Of a stretch of 49,208 bases of DNA, positions 14,966 to 22,787 are shown one piece after another (positions within the stretch are counted from its first letter, which is position 1; every line of letters begins with the position of its first letter). The stretch comes from Veillonella infantium. Lineage in GTDB: Bacteria; Bacillota; Negativicutes; Veillonellales; Veillonellaceae. The stretch is from assembly GCF_002959895.1 (NCBI RefSeq), contig NZ_PPDD01000005.1, positions 1-49,208 on the forward strand, in the 5' to 3' direction. The notes under the pieces were generated by a model that saw only the letters and a program-made list of their open reading frames with translations, did no database searches and was not told the origin of the DNA. A program made the translations under genes and the position numbers.

Positions 14966-16489
14966 ATGAAACGTTGGTTATTAGCATGTCTCACAATGCT
15001 GTGCATGGTGGCTCTCTTGGTTGGTTGCGGTAGCGATACTGCTAAAGACGGCAAACAAGGGAAGCATATGAATGTTGGTTTGTATTGGTTTGGTGAAACA
15101 TTAGATCCAACTCACGAATGGGATGCATGGACATTGACTCGTATCGGTGCAGGTGAAAACTTAGCCGTTGTAACACCGGATATGAAATTTGCCCCACAAT
15201 TGGCAGATTCTTGGGAAAATGTGGACCCTACAACATGGAAATTCCACATCCGTGAAAACGTTAAATTCCACAATGGTACACCGATGACACCTCAAAAGGT
15301 AAAAGAGTCCATCGAGTATACGATGAAACAAAGTGCTCGTTCCGCTAAAGCAGTTAAAATCGAGTCCATCACAGTAGATGGTCAAAACTTGATCATTAAA
15401 ACTACAGAGCCTAATGGTTCCTTGTTATCTAGCTTGACTGAACCTGCTTTCGTTATCATGGATACTGCAGATCTTAAAGACGTAGCGTCTAAACCAGTTC
15501 TTACAGGCCCTTACAAAATCACTAATTTCAAAAAAGGTGAAACAATTGAACTCGTTGCCTTCGCAGATTACTGGGGCGGCAAACCAGCTCTTGATTCTGT
15601 AACTGTAAAAGACATCGAAGACAACAATAAACGCGCTATGGCGTTACAATCTAAAGACGTAGACGTGATTCAAAAAGTGGACTCTGCTAACCGCAGCTTG
15701 TTCAAAGACGGTTTCAATATTCAAGATATCGCAGGTGTTCGTGTGCTTATGTTGAAAGCAAATCATACAGAAGCATCTCCATTGCATGATAAAGCTGTAC
15801 GTAATGCGATTGCTCATATCATTAACTATGACTCTATGGCAAAAATTGTTGGTAATGGCTCTACACCAGGTGGGGCACCATTCCCTCCATCTGCAAACTT
15901 GGGCTTTGATGCGATTGCTAATAAACCGATGACAGACCTAGCAAAAGCCGATCAAATCTTGACTCAAGCTGGCTATGCTAAGAACGCAAACGGCATGTAC
16001 GCAAAAGACGGTAAAGACTTAGCGATTACTCTTGCTGTTTGGGGTAAAGACACAAGTTTATACGAAGAAATTCAACAAGAGTTGAAAAAAGCTGGTATCG
16101 CAGTAACTCTTAAAAAATTACAAAGTCCTGATGAAGTAGATACACTTGGTACAGACGGTTTTGATTTAGTAGAACGCAATGTAGTTACTATGTCTACAAA
16201 TGATCCTTATTGGTTCCTCAGCTTATTCTACAAAACTGGTGCTAAAGCAAACGTTGGTGGCTACTCTAACCCTCAAGTAGACGCGTTAATCGACCAATTG
16301 TCCGTAACATTTGATCAAAACGAACGCTCTAATATTGCTAAACAAGCACAACAAATCTTAGTTGATGACGTAGCAGATATCTACTTGTTATACCCAAGTG
16401 CAACAGTTGTATCTACTACAAAAGTTAAAAATGTACCAGTACATCCAATCGATTACTACTTATTAACAAAGGATTCTACTATTGAATAA
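14966..16489 (+). CDS. ABC importer substrate-binding lipoprotein, NikA/CntA/DppA type
   Basis: 507-residue extracytoplasmic solute-binding protein, family 5. The start at 14966 has AAGGAG upstream and yields a lipoprotein signal (MKRWLLACLTMLCMVALLVGC, lipobox LVGC, lipidated Cys21). Family landmarks are LADSWENVDPTTWKFHIRENVKFHNGTPMT (about residues 75-105) and TGPYKITNFKKGE (about 180). GAGENLAVVTPDMKFAP near the N-terminus is closer to nickel- and opine-type receptors than to oligopeptide ones. With the Fur-like boxes upstream, transport of a metal or metal chelate is the best guess; dipeptide uptake is not excluded. Confidence 0.85.
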   Translation: MKRWLLACLTMLCMVALLVGCGSDTAKDGKQGKHMNVGLYWFGETLDPTHEWDAWTLTRIGAGENLAVVTPDMKFAPQLADSWENVDPTTWKFHIRENVKFHNGTPMTPQKVKESIEYTMKQSARSAKAVKIESITVDGQNLIIKTTEPNGSLLSSLTEPAFVIMDTADLKDVASKPVLTGPYKITNFKKGETIELVAFADYWGGKPALDSVTVKDIEDNNKRAMALQSKDVDVIQKVDSANRSLFKDGFNIQDIAGVRVLMLKANHTEASPLHDKAVRNAIAHIINYDSMAKIVGNGSTPGGAPFPPSANLGFDAIANKPMTDLAKADQILTQAGYAKNANGMYAKDGKDLAITLAVWGKDTSLYEEIQQELKKAGIAVTLKKLQSPDEVDTLGTDGFDLVERNVVTMSTNDPYWFLSLFYKTGAKANVGGYSNPQVDALIDQLSVTFDQNERSNIAKQAQQILVDDVADIYLLYPSATVVSTTKVKNVPVHPIDYYLLTKDSTIE

Positions 16490-17249
16490 ATCTGATTGTA
16501 TAGTATTTGATAAGGTTACAATTTCATATGGTGCGGAGCAAGCGGTGCGCGATGTATCCTTCTCCGTGCCCAATGGTGAGGTCTTTGCCATCGTTGGTGA
16601 AAGCGGCTCTGGTAAATCTACGTTAGTTCGTGCCGCCTTTGGCATGTTGAAACAAGCTAACATTAGCGGCCAAATTTTGCTAAACGGAACCGATATTTCT
16701 ACATTGAGTGATGGTGATTGGCGACAATTGCGGGGGACAAAGATTTCTATGATCTTTCAAAATCCCAGTGCCTATCTAAACCCAAATCGCACCGTAGAAA
16801 ATCACTTCAAAGATTTATTTCGTGCCCATGGTGAAAGCTATGATGTAAGTCGCGTTATAGATATGCTTAATCTCGTTCACTTAACCGATGGAGAACGTAT
16901 CTTGCAGTCCTATCCGTTTCAGTTGAGCGGTGGTATGCAACAACGGTTAGCCATAGCCTTAAGCCTCATCTTGAAGCCGAGCATCGTATTTGCCGACGAA
17001 CCGACTAGCGCCTTAGATATGCTCGTGCAAGCCTCTGTATTGGACCTTATGAAAGAGGTAACACAGGCTCTTGGAGCAACGGTGATTATTGTAACCCATA
17101 ATATCAAGGCGGCTGCTCGTATTGCCAATAGCATTGGGGTTATGAATAAGGGGCAACTCGTTGAAGTGGGATCATCCGAAGAGGTCATGGCCCATCCAAA
17201 GGATGAGTATACTCGTATCTTGTTAGATTCCGTAACGAAAGTGGTGTAG
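16482..17249 (+). CDS. ABC importer ATPase, NikD/DppD type
   Basis: 255-residue ATPase. Walker A is GESGSGKST (about residues 38-46), the Q-loop MIFQNPSAYLNP is near 90, the signature LSGGMQQRLAIALSL near 147, Walker B IVFADEPTSALD near 167, and the H-loop VTHN near 204. It starts with TTG, overlapping the stop of the binding-protein gene, with AAAGGA nine bases upstream, so translation is coupled. It works as a heterodimer with the next gene product. Confidence 0.9.
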   Translation: MNKSDCIVFDKVTISYGAEQAVRDVSFSVPNGEVFAIVGESGSGKSTLVRAAFGMLKQANISGQILLNGTDISTLSDGDWRQLRGTKISMIFQNPSAYLNPNRTVENHFKDLFRAHGESYDVSRVIDMLNLVHLTDGERILQSYPFQLSGGMQQRLAIALSLILKPSIVFADEPTSALDMLVQASVLDLMKEVTQALGATVIIVTHNIKAAARIANSIGVMNKGQLVEVGSSEEVMAHPKDEYTRILLDSVTKVV

Positions 17250-17250
17250 T

Positions 17251-17991
17251 ATGATTCAACTCGAGAAAATCTGTAAACAATATACGAACCACCATCATAC
17301 GGTCCATGCCGTTGATAACGTATCCTTTTCCGTGGCTCCCAATGAACGCGTAGGCATTGCAGGTGGCAGTGGTTCTGGTAAAAGTACTCTCCTTAGACTG
17401 ATTGCTATGTTAGAAAAACCTACCTCTGGGAGTCTGCGACTCTTTGGTGAAGACGTAACATCCATTCAAAACCATACAGAAATATATCGTTCCATGCAGA
17501 TGATGTTTCAAAATCCCTTGGCGGTGATTCCTCCAAGGATGAACTTAGAAGCATTTCTTTTAGAGCCGTATATTAACTATGGTCTCATGGATATGGCGGC
17601 AGCAAAGGACGATATCCGTAAATGGATACAACGGGTAGATTTACCGGAGAATACGGTTCATAAATACCCTCACGAAGTCAGTGGTGGTCAACTGCAACGT
17701 GTTGTATTAGCACGGATCATGCTGATGAATCCAAAACTAGTACTCTTTGATGAACCTACATCAGCTCTTGATGCGGTGAATCAAAAGTTGGTGCTAGACC
17801 TCCTACAAAAACTACATACGGAACAACCCTTCGGCTACGTATTTGTCAGCCATGACATCGGCCTATTACAAGCCGTAACAGACCGAATTATCGTCATGAA
17901 AGACGGACAAATCGTAGAAACCATCGAATCAAAACGACTCAAAGAAGCGGTACATCCATATACACAAGCACTTGTGGAAGCAAGTGAGTAG
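17251..17991 (+). CDS. ABC importer ATPase, NikE/DppF type
   Basis: 246-residue ATPase, the last gene of the importer operon, one base after its partner. Walker A is GGSGSGKST (about residues 38-46), the Q-loop MMFQNPLAVIPPRM near 86, the signature VSGGQLQRVVLARIM near 145, Walker B LVLFDEPTSALD near 165, and the H-loop SHDIGLLQ near 200. The C-terminus ends soon after the ABC core (VHPYTQALVEASE), without the long oligopeptide-type tail. A nested terminator follows. Confidence 0.9.
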   Translation: MIQLEKICKQYTNHHHTVHAVDNVSFSVAPNERVGIAGGSGSGKSTLLRLIAMLEKPTSGSLRLFGEDVTSIQNHTEIYRSMQMMFQNPLAVIPPRMNLEAFLLEPYINYGLMDMAAAKDDIRKWIQRVDLPENTVHKYPHEVSGGQLQRVVLARIMLMNPKLVLFDEPTSALDAVNQKLVLDLLQKLHTEQPFGYVFVSHDIGLLQAVTDRIIVMKDGQIVETIESKRLKEAVHPYTQALVEASE

Positions 17992-18075
17992 AAAAAGAGC
18001 CCCTATGCTTTGATATGTCCCCCCCTTTACTGGTTGTCCAGTAAAGGGGGACATATCACAGTGAGGGGTCTTTTT
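17987..18075 (+). terminator. nested terminator with long inner palindrome
   Basis: The outer stem pairs an AAAAAGAGCCCCT strand (ending at 18004) with AGGGGTCTTTTT (from 18064). Between them lies a second hairpin: TGATATGT plus a C-run and TTTACTGG (18011-18033) pairs with CCAGTAAA plus a G-run and ACATATCA (18038-18058), with two unpaired C. It looks like a palindrome inserted in a terminator loop. Confidence 0.7.
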
Positions 18076-18210
18076 ATTTAAGTAGATTAAGATAAAATTG
18101 TTGGTATCAATAAATTAGTTGTATTGATAGAGGAGTTTATATAAAAGGGTAGAATAATAAATAATATAAGTTAAATTGTTGTTGGAGAGATTATATTGTT
18201 AGGAGAATAT

Positions 18211-18702
18211 ATGATGGAGCTGATAGATGAGTTCTTAGCGGTGTTGAGGGAGTCATTAGATATGTTGCATAATAATGATCAGTATTTAATAAATTATGAG
18301 GCTGATGAACCGGTGAAGAATGATGAACATGTTAGTGAACTATCTATTTCACATAAACTTAGTCATTATTTGGAGTTGTTTGTTACTGAATATCATGTGG
18401 ATTGTGAATATAATCGAAATGTAGCTGATAAAAAAAGTATGGGGGAGAGTCGTATTAGACCAGATATTATTATTCATAAACGTGGCAATAATGAGAAAAA
18501 TTTTGTTGTTATAGAGATAAAGCCATGGTGGAACCGTGATGATGTGATAAAAGATGAGACTAAGCTAGCATATTTGACAAACCAGGATAATGAATTTAAA
18601 TATAAATACGGCTTGAGTTTAATTATTGAGCAAAGTAGATTAGACGATAAAGTTAAAATTTTTGAAAATGGTGAAGCTCAAGGTGATTATATAAAGGTAT
18701 AA
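18211..18702 (+). CDS. orphan PD-(D/E)XK nuclease-fold protein
   Basis: 163-residue soluble protein. The motif RPDIIIHKRG followed by NFVVIEIKPWW (about residues 93-118) gives the Asp ... Glu-x-Lys arrangement of the PD-(D/E)XK nuclease superfamily, preceded by a helix and HVDCEYNRN, a combination I associate with an uncharacterised family of small stand-alone nuclease-like proteins. AGGAG precedes two ATGs at 18211 and 18214; either could be the start. The gene is AT-rich compared with its neighbours and stands alone between terminators, which suggests acquisition. A role in DNA repair or phage defence is possible but unproven. Confidence 0.72.
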   Translation: MMELIDEFLAVLRESLDMLHNNDQYLINYEADEPVKNDEHVSELSISHKLSHYLELFVTEYHVDCEYNRNVADKKSMGESRIRPDIIIHKRGNNEKNFVVIEIKPWWNRDDVIKDETKLAYLTNQDNEFKYKYGLSLIIEQSRLDDKVKIFENGEAQGDYIKV

Positions 18703-18718
18703 ATAAGTTAACATATAG

Positions 18719-18750
18719 AAAAGAGGCTCCTTTTAAGGAGCCTCTTTCTA
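18719..18750. terminator. bidirectional terminator
   Basis: AAGAGGCTCC (18721-18730) pairs with GGAGCCTCTT (18737-18746), with A-rich flank on the left and T-rich flank on the right. It separates the convergent genes at 18211 (+) and 18761 (-). Confidence 0.85.
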
Positions 18751-18760
18751 TTCATTTATA

Positions 18761-19108
18761 TTATTCAATTTCCGCTTTCAAATCAATTATATTTTTAGCA
18801 GCTACGCAGCCAGGGCAGTCACAGAATTCAGCGCCTTCCGCTTTGATGTCTTTAGCGTGTTGTAATAGGTTCGCAGCACCTTCTTTGCCAAGGATTTGGA
18901 CTGCTAGTTCGGAACCTGCAAAACCAATTGTTTCATCGATGAGTGCGATGTTTTGTTCAGCTACGGACACGAGTTGTTTAGTAAGTTCTTCTTGCTTAGG
19001 CGTACCTTCTGCATCAATCCAAGACTGAGCGAACTCTTTTACTTTAGGGTTGCTTTGTGGTGCATCCAATAAAGCCTGTACGAGTTGTGTTAATTGTGTA
19101 TGTGTCAT
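18761..19108 (-). CDS. small protein with CxCxxC motif
   Basis: 115-residue, mostly helical, acidic protein with no signal peptide. The C-terminal FCDCPGCVAAKNII (about residues 95-108) contains three closely spaced cysteines that could bind a metal or be redox-active. The N-terminal part (LTQLVQALLDAPQSNPKVKEF) looks like a helical bundle. AAGGAG precedes the ATG with good spacing, so the gene is real. I do not recognise a characterised family. Upstream 19109-19300 holds only its promoter region. Confidence 0.7.
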   Translation of the reverse strand: MTHTQLTQLVQALLDAPQSNPKVKEFAQSWIDAEGTPKQEELTKQLVSVAEQNIALIDETIGFAGSELAVQILGKEGAANLLQHAKDIKAEGAEFCDCPGCVAAKNIIDLKAEIE

Positions 19109-19299
19109 GATGGACTCCTTTTATAAACTACTAACTATATAGAACAGTGCGCTAACTAGCATTATATGAGCACATATTCCCTTTGTTGAGATTATTATAG
19201 CATCTACAATTATTTTGAATAGTAGAATTATTTTGGATAGATACTATCAGATGTGATGGATTTGTGATGATAGCTGTATTAAATTTTTTTGGAAAATAG

Positions 19300-19329
19300 A
19301 AAAGAGGAATGCTTTCACATTCCTCTTTA
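19300..19329 (-). terminator. rho-independent terminator
   Basis: AAGAGGAATG pairs with CATTCCTCTT around a CTTTCA loop; on the minus strand it is followed by a T-rich run. It ends the YafQ/DinJ transcript. Confidence 0.75.
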
Positions 19330-19335
19330 GCTTAG

Positions 19336-19608
19336 TTAGAACAAATCTGAGTGGCTACCCGTGCGAGTTAAAGATAATACTAATATATCATCTTTAATTG
19401 CATAAATTAGAAGCCAATCTGGCTCGATGTGTAATTCTCTAAAGCCTTCGTAGTTTCCTGTTAATGGATGATCTTTATAACTAGGATCTAATAGCGTTTG
19501 ATTCTGTAATTTAGTGATGATTGAATAGAGTTTATTGAGATCTTTACCGCGTTTCTTGGAGCGCTTTAGGTCCTTTTTGAACTTACTGCTAAGCACTAAT
19601 CTCAACAT
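19336..19608 (-). CDS. yafQ: YafQ-family mRNA interferase toxin
   Basis: 90-residue toxin of the RelE/YafQ family, a ribosome-associated endoribonuclease. Conserved features are LVLSSKFKKDLKRSKKRGKD at the N-terminus, a basic helix, HPLTGNYEGFRELHIEPDWLLIY (about residues 42-66) with the catalytic-type His and Arg residues, and the C-terminal TRTGSHSDLF ending typical of YafQ. It follows its antitoxin by six bases, in the normal antitoxin-first order, and appears intact. Confidence 0.88.
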   Translation of the reverse strand: MLRLVLSSKFKKDLKRSKKRGKDLNKLYSIITKLQNQTLLDPSYKDHPLTGNYEGFRELHIEPDWLLIYAIKDDILVLSLTRTGSHSDLF

Positions 19609-19614
19609 AACTGA

Positions 19615-19896
19615 TTACTCCAATCCTAAATCCTCAATCATTTCTTTTACATTAGCATATGATTTTGCTTTTACTTTTCCTGCTAATATATCTTTCGTTT
19701 CTTGAATAGCAGCTTCTGTTTCTGCATTATAACGAGGTTGTTTAGGTTGGAATGGAAATCCGCCTTCCATTAGTGATGTGTGGAGAAAAATATTAATCGC
19801 ATCAGTTACGGATATGCCAAAGCTAGCATATAATGCTTCTAATTGTGCTTTTACAGCTGGCTCGATACGCAAACTGATAGAGGCTGTTTTAGCCAT
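19615..19896 (-). CDS. dinJ: RelB/DinJ-family antitoxin
   Basis: 93-residue ribbon-helix-helix antitoxin. The N-terminal SISLRIEPAVKAQLEALYASFGISVTDAINIFLH is the RHH DNA-binding domain typical of RelB/DinJ; the C-terminal helix (ETKDILAGKVKAKSYANVKEMI) would bind YafQ. GGAGGTGAT precedes the ATG. It should repress its own promoter together with the toxin. Confidence 0.9.
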   Translation of the reverse strand: MAKTASISLRIEPAVKAQLEALYASFGISVTDAINIFLHTSLMEGGFPFQPKQPRYNAETEAAIQETKDILAGKVKAKSYANVKEMIEDLGLE

Positions 19897-19918
19897 AGTA
19901 TCACCTCCTGTTACTTAT

Positions 19919-19957
19919 ATTGTAATGCAAATGCTTTAAACGAGCAATCATATGATT
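19919..19957 (-). promoter_or_regulatory. promoter and operator of the DinJ/YafQ pair
   Basis: On the minus strand TTGCTC (19942-19947) and TACAAT (19919-19924) are separated by exactly 17 bases. A perfect 12-base palindrome AATCATATGATT (19946-19957) touches the -35 element and is the likely antitoxin operator. Confidence 0.55.
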
Positions 19958-20080
19958 ACGAATTGCAAGCAAAATGCTTTTCTTTTTCTGGAGTTAAAAT
20001 CCTTATAAATATAAGAATATTAGGGTCTTAGGTGATATAATTAACTTACTATATGTAGTTTGTTTACAGGGGATTGTATC

Positions 20081-20710
20081 ATGAAAAAGGTTGTATGTGC
20101 GTTAGCTATGCTAGCTTTCATAGGTTCCATCAATGTAGTATCCGCAGATGATTTGTTGTGGTTTCGTCTTAATGGTAATTCTATTTATGACCAGCCTTAT
20201 GGTGACAGAAATGAGTTTCCATGTCCTGATAGACTTGGTAGTTGTACTATTACTGATAGTGATTATAAAAGCACTCGTAAAGGTCAATCGCTAGAGGTAT
20301 TTGGTACTGTATATGAGGCTCAGCAACATTTGAACTTTAAACCGCAGTTGCCAAGTGGGTTAGAGGGATTACGTCCTGTACATGTATCCATTGTGGATCA
20401 TGATGTATTACAAGTTGTGTATGCTTATCATGAGCTTTTAAAAGGTAAGTATTTTGACAGAGTCGACGATATGCCGAAATATATTAAGTATCGTGTATCG
20501 ACTCTATCAGGTAATATCGCAGGCGATTATAAGGATTACTTACCTCAGAAAAAGGATGTTGTAAATGGGATGACGGTAACTTATCGAATGGTGGATGACG
20601 ACGTTTATTTAGCATCTTGGGAACATGAGGGGCAAAACCATGTGTTCTTATTTAATGAGCCAGTTTCTGTTGAGCGAGTTAGAAAATTGATTAACAGTGT
20701 AACATATTGA
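20081..20710 (+). CDS. exported protein, paralog family member 3
   Basis: 209-residue exported protein, a divergent relative of the pair at 11675 and 12320. The start at 20081 has GGGGA upstream and gives the signal peptide MKKVVCALAMLAFIGSINVV (cleavage near SADD). Shared blocks are PQLPSGLEGLRPVHV, DVLQVVYAYHE, YRVSTLSGNIAGDYKDY, VNGMTVTYRM and VYLASWEHEGQNHVFLF. It carries an extra N-terminal insert of about 45 residues with two cysteines (FPCPDRLGSCT) that may form a disulfide in the periplasm. Function unknown. Confidence 0.75.
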   Translation: MKKVVCALAMLAFIGSINVVSADDLLWFRLNGNSIYDQPYGDRNEFPCPDRLGSCTITDSDYKSTRKGQSLEVFGTVYEAQQHLNFKPQLPSGLEGLRPVHVSIVDHDVLQVVYAYHELLKGKYFDRVDDMPKYIKYRVSTLSGNIAGDYKDYLPQKKDVVNGMTVTYRMVDDDVYLASWEHEGQNHVFLFNEPVSVERVRKLINSVTY

Positions 20711-20770
20711 AAAACTATTTTAAGTGTAGTATATTATAGATAGCAATTGATAGTTGTGCAATTAACTACA

Positions 20771-20805
20771 AAATCCCCCGGAGCGGCAACTCCGAGGGAT
20801 TTTTT
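20771..20805 (+). terminator. rho-independent terminator
   Basis: AAATCCC-CGGAG pairs with CTCCG-GGGATTT around CGGCAA with one mismatch, followed by six T. It ends the exported paralog transcript. Confidence 0.85.
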
Positions 20806-20904
20806 ACATTATATATGAAAATGAAGTTATTCATAGTGACAATATTTTACTTTTTTTGGTAGAATATCGATAGAGCAAAGTGTTGATTAAATGCGCTAAA
20901 GAAG

Positions 20905-20942
20905 CCCTTGCAAAGGATGGCGGTCCTAGCAAGGGGTTTTTT
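20905..20942 (+). promoter_or_regulatory. terminator-like hairpin in the leader of the next gene
   Basis: CCCTTGC (20905-20911) pairs with GCAAGGG (20929-20935), with an inner AGGA/TCCT helix, followed by six T. It lies between a possible promoter (TAGAAT near 20862) and the gene starting at 20976, so a transcript must read through it: a possible attenuator. Confidence 0.5.
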
Positions 20943-20975
20943 GTTGTGCCTGAAATCAAAAATAACGGAGTTTTT

Positions 20976-21383
20976 ATGAACTTAGAAAATTACAAGATTT
21001 CAAAGCTGCCATATATAGAAAAAGGTAGTAATGAAATTATGGAAAGATACCAAATACGTGCACAATATGAAACGGAACCACCTCATGGTGATGCTATATA
21101 TTCTATTTCTATCAAAGGCAAAACATTGCCATTTTGGATTTATGGTAGGGATGTTACTTTCATAGGTAGTAGTATGGTTATGGTGGAGTCTGTAAGATGT
21201 AAAACTTGGGATCCCATAGAAACTGTCATTATTGATTTAGAGAATGAAGTATATGCTAATCTTAAGGAATGGTATACAGATATTTCATTTGTTAATAATC
21301 GAATAGAGCTTACTAATCAAGTTGTAAAAATGGATAAGAGAATTCTGAATAATTTTGAGGCTTTAGAGTGGGTAAGCTTTTAA
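20976..21383 (+). CDS. uncharacterised small protein
   Basis: 135-residue soluble protein. The start at 20976 (MNLENYKISKLPYIEKG) has CGGAG upstream and lies downstream of a T-tailed hairpin; in-frame codons further up overlap that hairpin and are unlikely to be translated. The sequence is beta-rich with an aromatic core (TLPFWIYGRDVTFIG, LKEWYTDISF) and no catalytic motif I recognise. The codon use is AT-rich and the gene stands alone, as is common for orphan immunity-type genes, but that is only an analogy. Confidence 0.6.
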   Translation: MNLENYKISKLPYIEKGSNEIMERYQIRAQYETEPPHGDAIYSISIKGKTLPFWIYGRDVTFIGSSMVMVESVRCKTWDPIETVIIDLENEVYANLKEWYTDISFVNNRIELTNQVVKMDKRILNNFEALEWVSF

Positions 21384-21482
21384 GAGTGATTGAGTAGAGG
21401 GCACATTGACTATGCCATAGTGAATTGTTATTCTATATATGACAAGGGATGTCAATATGTGACATAGTCTCATATGAACGAA

Positions 21483-21514
21483 AAATAGCAGGGCGGCCAC
21501 CCTGCTATTTTTTA
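21483..21514 (+). terminator. rho-independent terminator
   Basis: AAATAGCAGGG pairs with CCCTGCTATTT around CGGCCA, with T-run. It ends the transcript of the small gene at 20976. The A-rich left flank could let it work in both directions. Confidence 0.8.
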
Positions 21515-21635
21515 CATTATTACGGTAATGCTAGAGCGTTGGGCTAGTTGCTAAATAAAAGGGCTAGGAAAGCGTCTAACCACTTGCAAATGTAGTAGGC
21601 GAGTACATTTACCATGACGGCTAGACAAAACAAAT

Positions 21636-21688
21636 AAAATAGCTGTCACAAATACGAAATAGACATCGTAATTTATGACAGCTGTTTT
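21636..21688 (-). terminator. hairpin terminator downstream of the DUF308 gene
   Basis: AGCTGTCA (21641-21648) pairs with TGACAGCT (21676-21683); flanks are A-rich on the left and T-rich on the right, so it can act on both strands. Between 21515 and 21635 I see no gene or repeat. Confidence 0.6.
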
Positions 21689-21732
21689 GGCAGTACATAG
21701 TCAATTTTATAGTGTAATTATTTAGTTAAATT

Positions 21733-22248
21733 CTATTTTTTAAAAGCCTCGCCGATGGAATAAATACCGTCAAATAAGAAACCGAAAGCGATGAAATAGA
21801 TAAATGCTTTACTGGAAATGATTGGCTCGAATATAAGTAATAGGCCTAATAGTAAAAGAATTAGTGCAAGCCATTTTGCATTACGTCCCATGAGTGACAC
21901 TATACTGTCTGGGTTTCTCGATTTAATGAAAATAAAGATGGCTTCAATTACCATCCAGATGCCGATTGTGATTGGGAGTACTAATGGTAGGAATGCAAAT
22001 CCGCCGAATATTAAATAGATACCGAATAGAGCGTTGATAATACCGCCAATGAGATGCCAGCCGCTTCTCATTGCAGAAGGCAATCTAAAATAATTTATAA
22101 TGCCACTGATTGCATTGGCAAAGAAGATGATAGACATAACCCAAGTGAATGCAAAGAGGTTAATAAGCGGATTTAATAGTAAGAATATCCCTAGGATAAT
22201 ACTTACAATACCCGACAAAATATAAAAGAATTTGTTTGAACCACTCAT
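21733..22248 (-). CDS. DUF308 (HdeD-like) membrane protein
   Basis: 171-residue integral membrane protein of the HdeD/DUF308 family, made of six short hydrophobic helices in pairs (for example ILSGIVSIILGIFLLLNP, then WHLIGGIINALFGIYLIFGG). The family relates to acid-stress HdeD of enterics, but its role elsewhere is unknown. The start at 22248 (MSGSNKFF) has GGAGGAATT upstream; an ATG six codons earlier has none. Monocistronic, divergent from the leu operon. Confidence 0.82.
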   Translation of the reverse strand: MSGSNKFFYILSGIVSIILGIFLLLNPLINLFAFTWVMSIIFFANAISGIINYFRLPSAMRSGWHLIGGIINALFGIYLIFGGFAFLPLVLPITIGIWMVIEAIFIFIKSRNPDSIVSLMGRNAKWLALILLLLGLLLIFEPIISSKAFIYFIAFGFLFDGIYSIGEAFKK

Positions 22249-22360
22249 AATAATTCCTCCAATCATTGGTACTGCTTATTTTCAGTATGCGTGAAATCAT
22301 AGGGAATGTCAAACTGTAAGGATAAAACTGTGCTTTCACAAAACTCACATGTCCACCTTG

Positions 22361-22389
22361 TTGACACAGTCTATAGAATACCGTATAAT
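22361..22389 (+). promoter_or_regulatory. consensus promoter of the leu operon
   Basis: TTGACA (22361-22366) and TATAAT (22384-22389), both perfect consensus, separated by exactly 17 bases. Transcription would begin near 22396 and run into the T-box leader. Confidence 0.85.
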
Positions 22390-22439
22390 ACCTTTATATC
22401 TTAAAACAAGCTATGAATGGGTATAAAGGTTTACAAATC

Positions 22440-22638
22440 CTACTTTCAGAGAGTTGCCGGTTGGTGCGAGGCAATAGAGGTTGTACGCTGACACTCTCCC
22501 GTGAGCTTTGATGGCGAATGCAGCAGTAGTCATCGACGGTGGTTCCGTTATACCCGCAACGAGTCCCAATTAGGGTGGTACCGTGTTATGAATATAACGC
22601 CCCTTTGAGCAACGACAGTTGTTCTGAGGGGCTTTTTT
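22440..22638 (+). ncRNA. T-box leader (leucine-type)
   Basis: tRNA-sensing leader of the leuA operon. The T-box antiterminator motif AGGGTGGTACCGTG is at 22572-22585. The terminator that competes with it pairs GCCCCT (from 22599) with AGGGGC before a seven-T run ending about 22638. Stem I is short: GAGAGT (22449-22454) pairs with ACTCTC (22493-22498), with an inner TTGCC/GGCAA hairpin. The triplet CTG (22488-22490), a leucine codon, lies where the specifier is expected just 5' of the closing strand; CTC is an alternative nearby. Uncharged leucine tRNA should allow read-through. Confidence 0.88.
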
Positions 22639-22736
22639 TATTGTAAAAGTCTAGTAAAATTACTGATTTGATGTATCTACGTTGGCTTCAGCCGAAATAG
22701 CGTTGAAATCGGCGATTTTACTAAACTTTCACAATA
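22639..22736. repeat. long inverted repeat between T-box and leuA
   Basis: 22-base arms (22639-22660 and 22715-22736) match at 20 positions. The loop holds smaller hairpins, GGCT/AGCC and GCCGA/TCGGC. It lies inside the leuA 5' leader, so every leu transcript that escapes the T-box terminator carries it. Confidence 0.7.
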
Positions 22737-22787
22737 GATAGATATAATACAGCGTTATGTTTTATTAGTATAGAAAAGGTGAAGATT

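Noticed and set aside
20880-20975. N-terminal extension of the small gene at 20976
   Set aside because: It would be translated from a T-tailed terminator hairpin; the ATG at 20976 has its own ribosome binding site.
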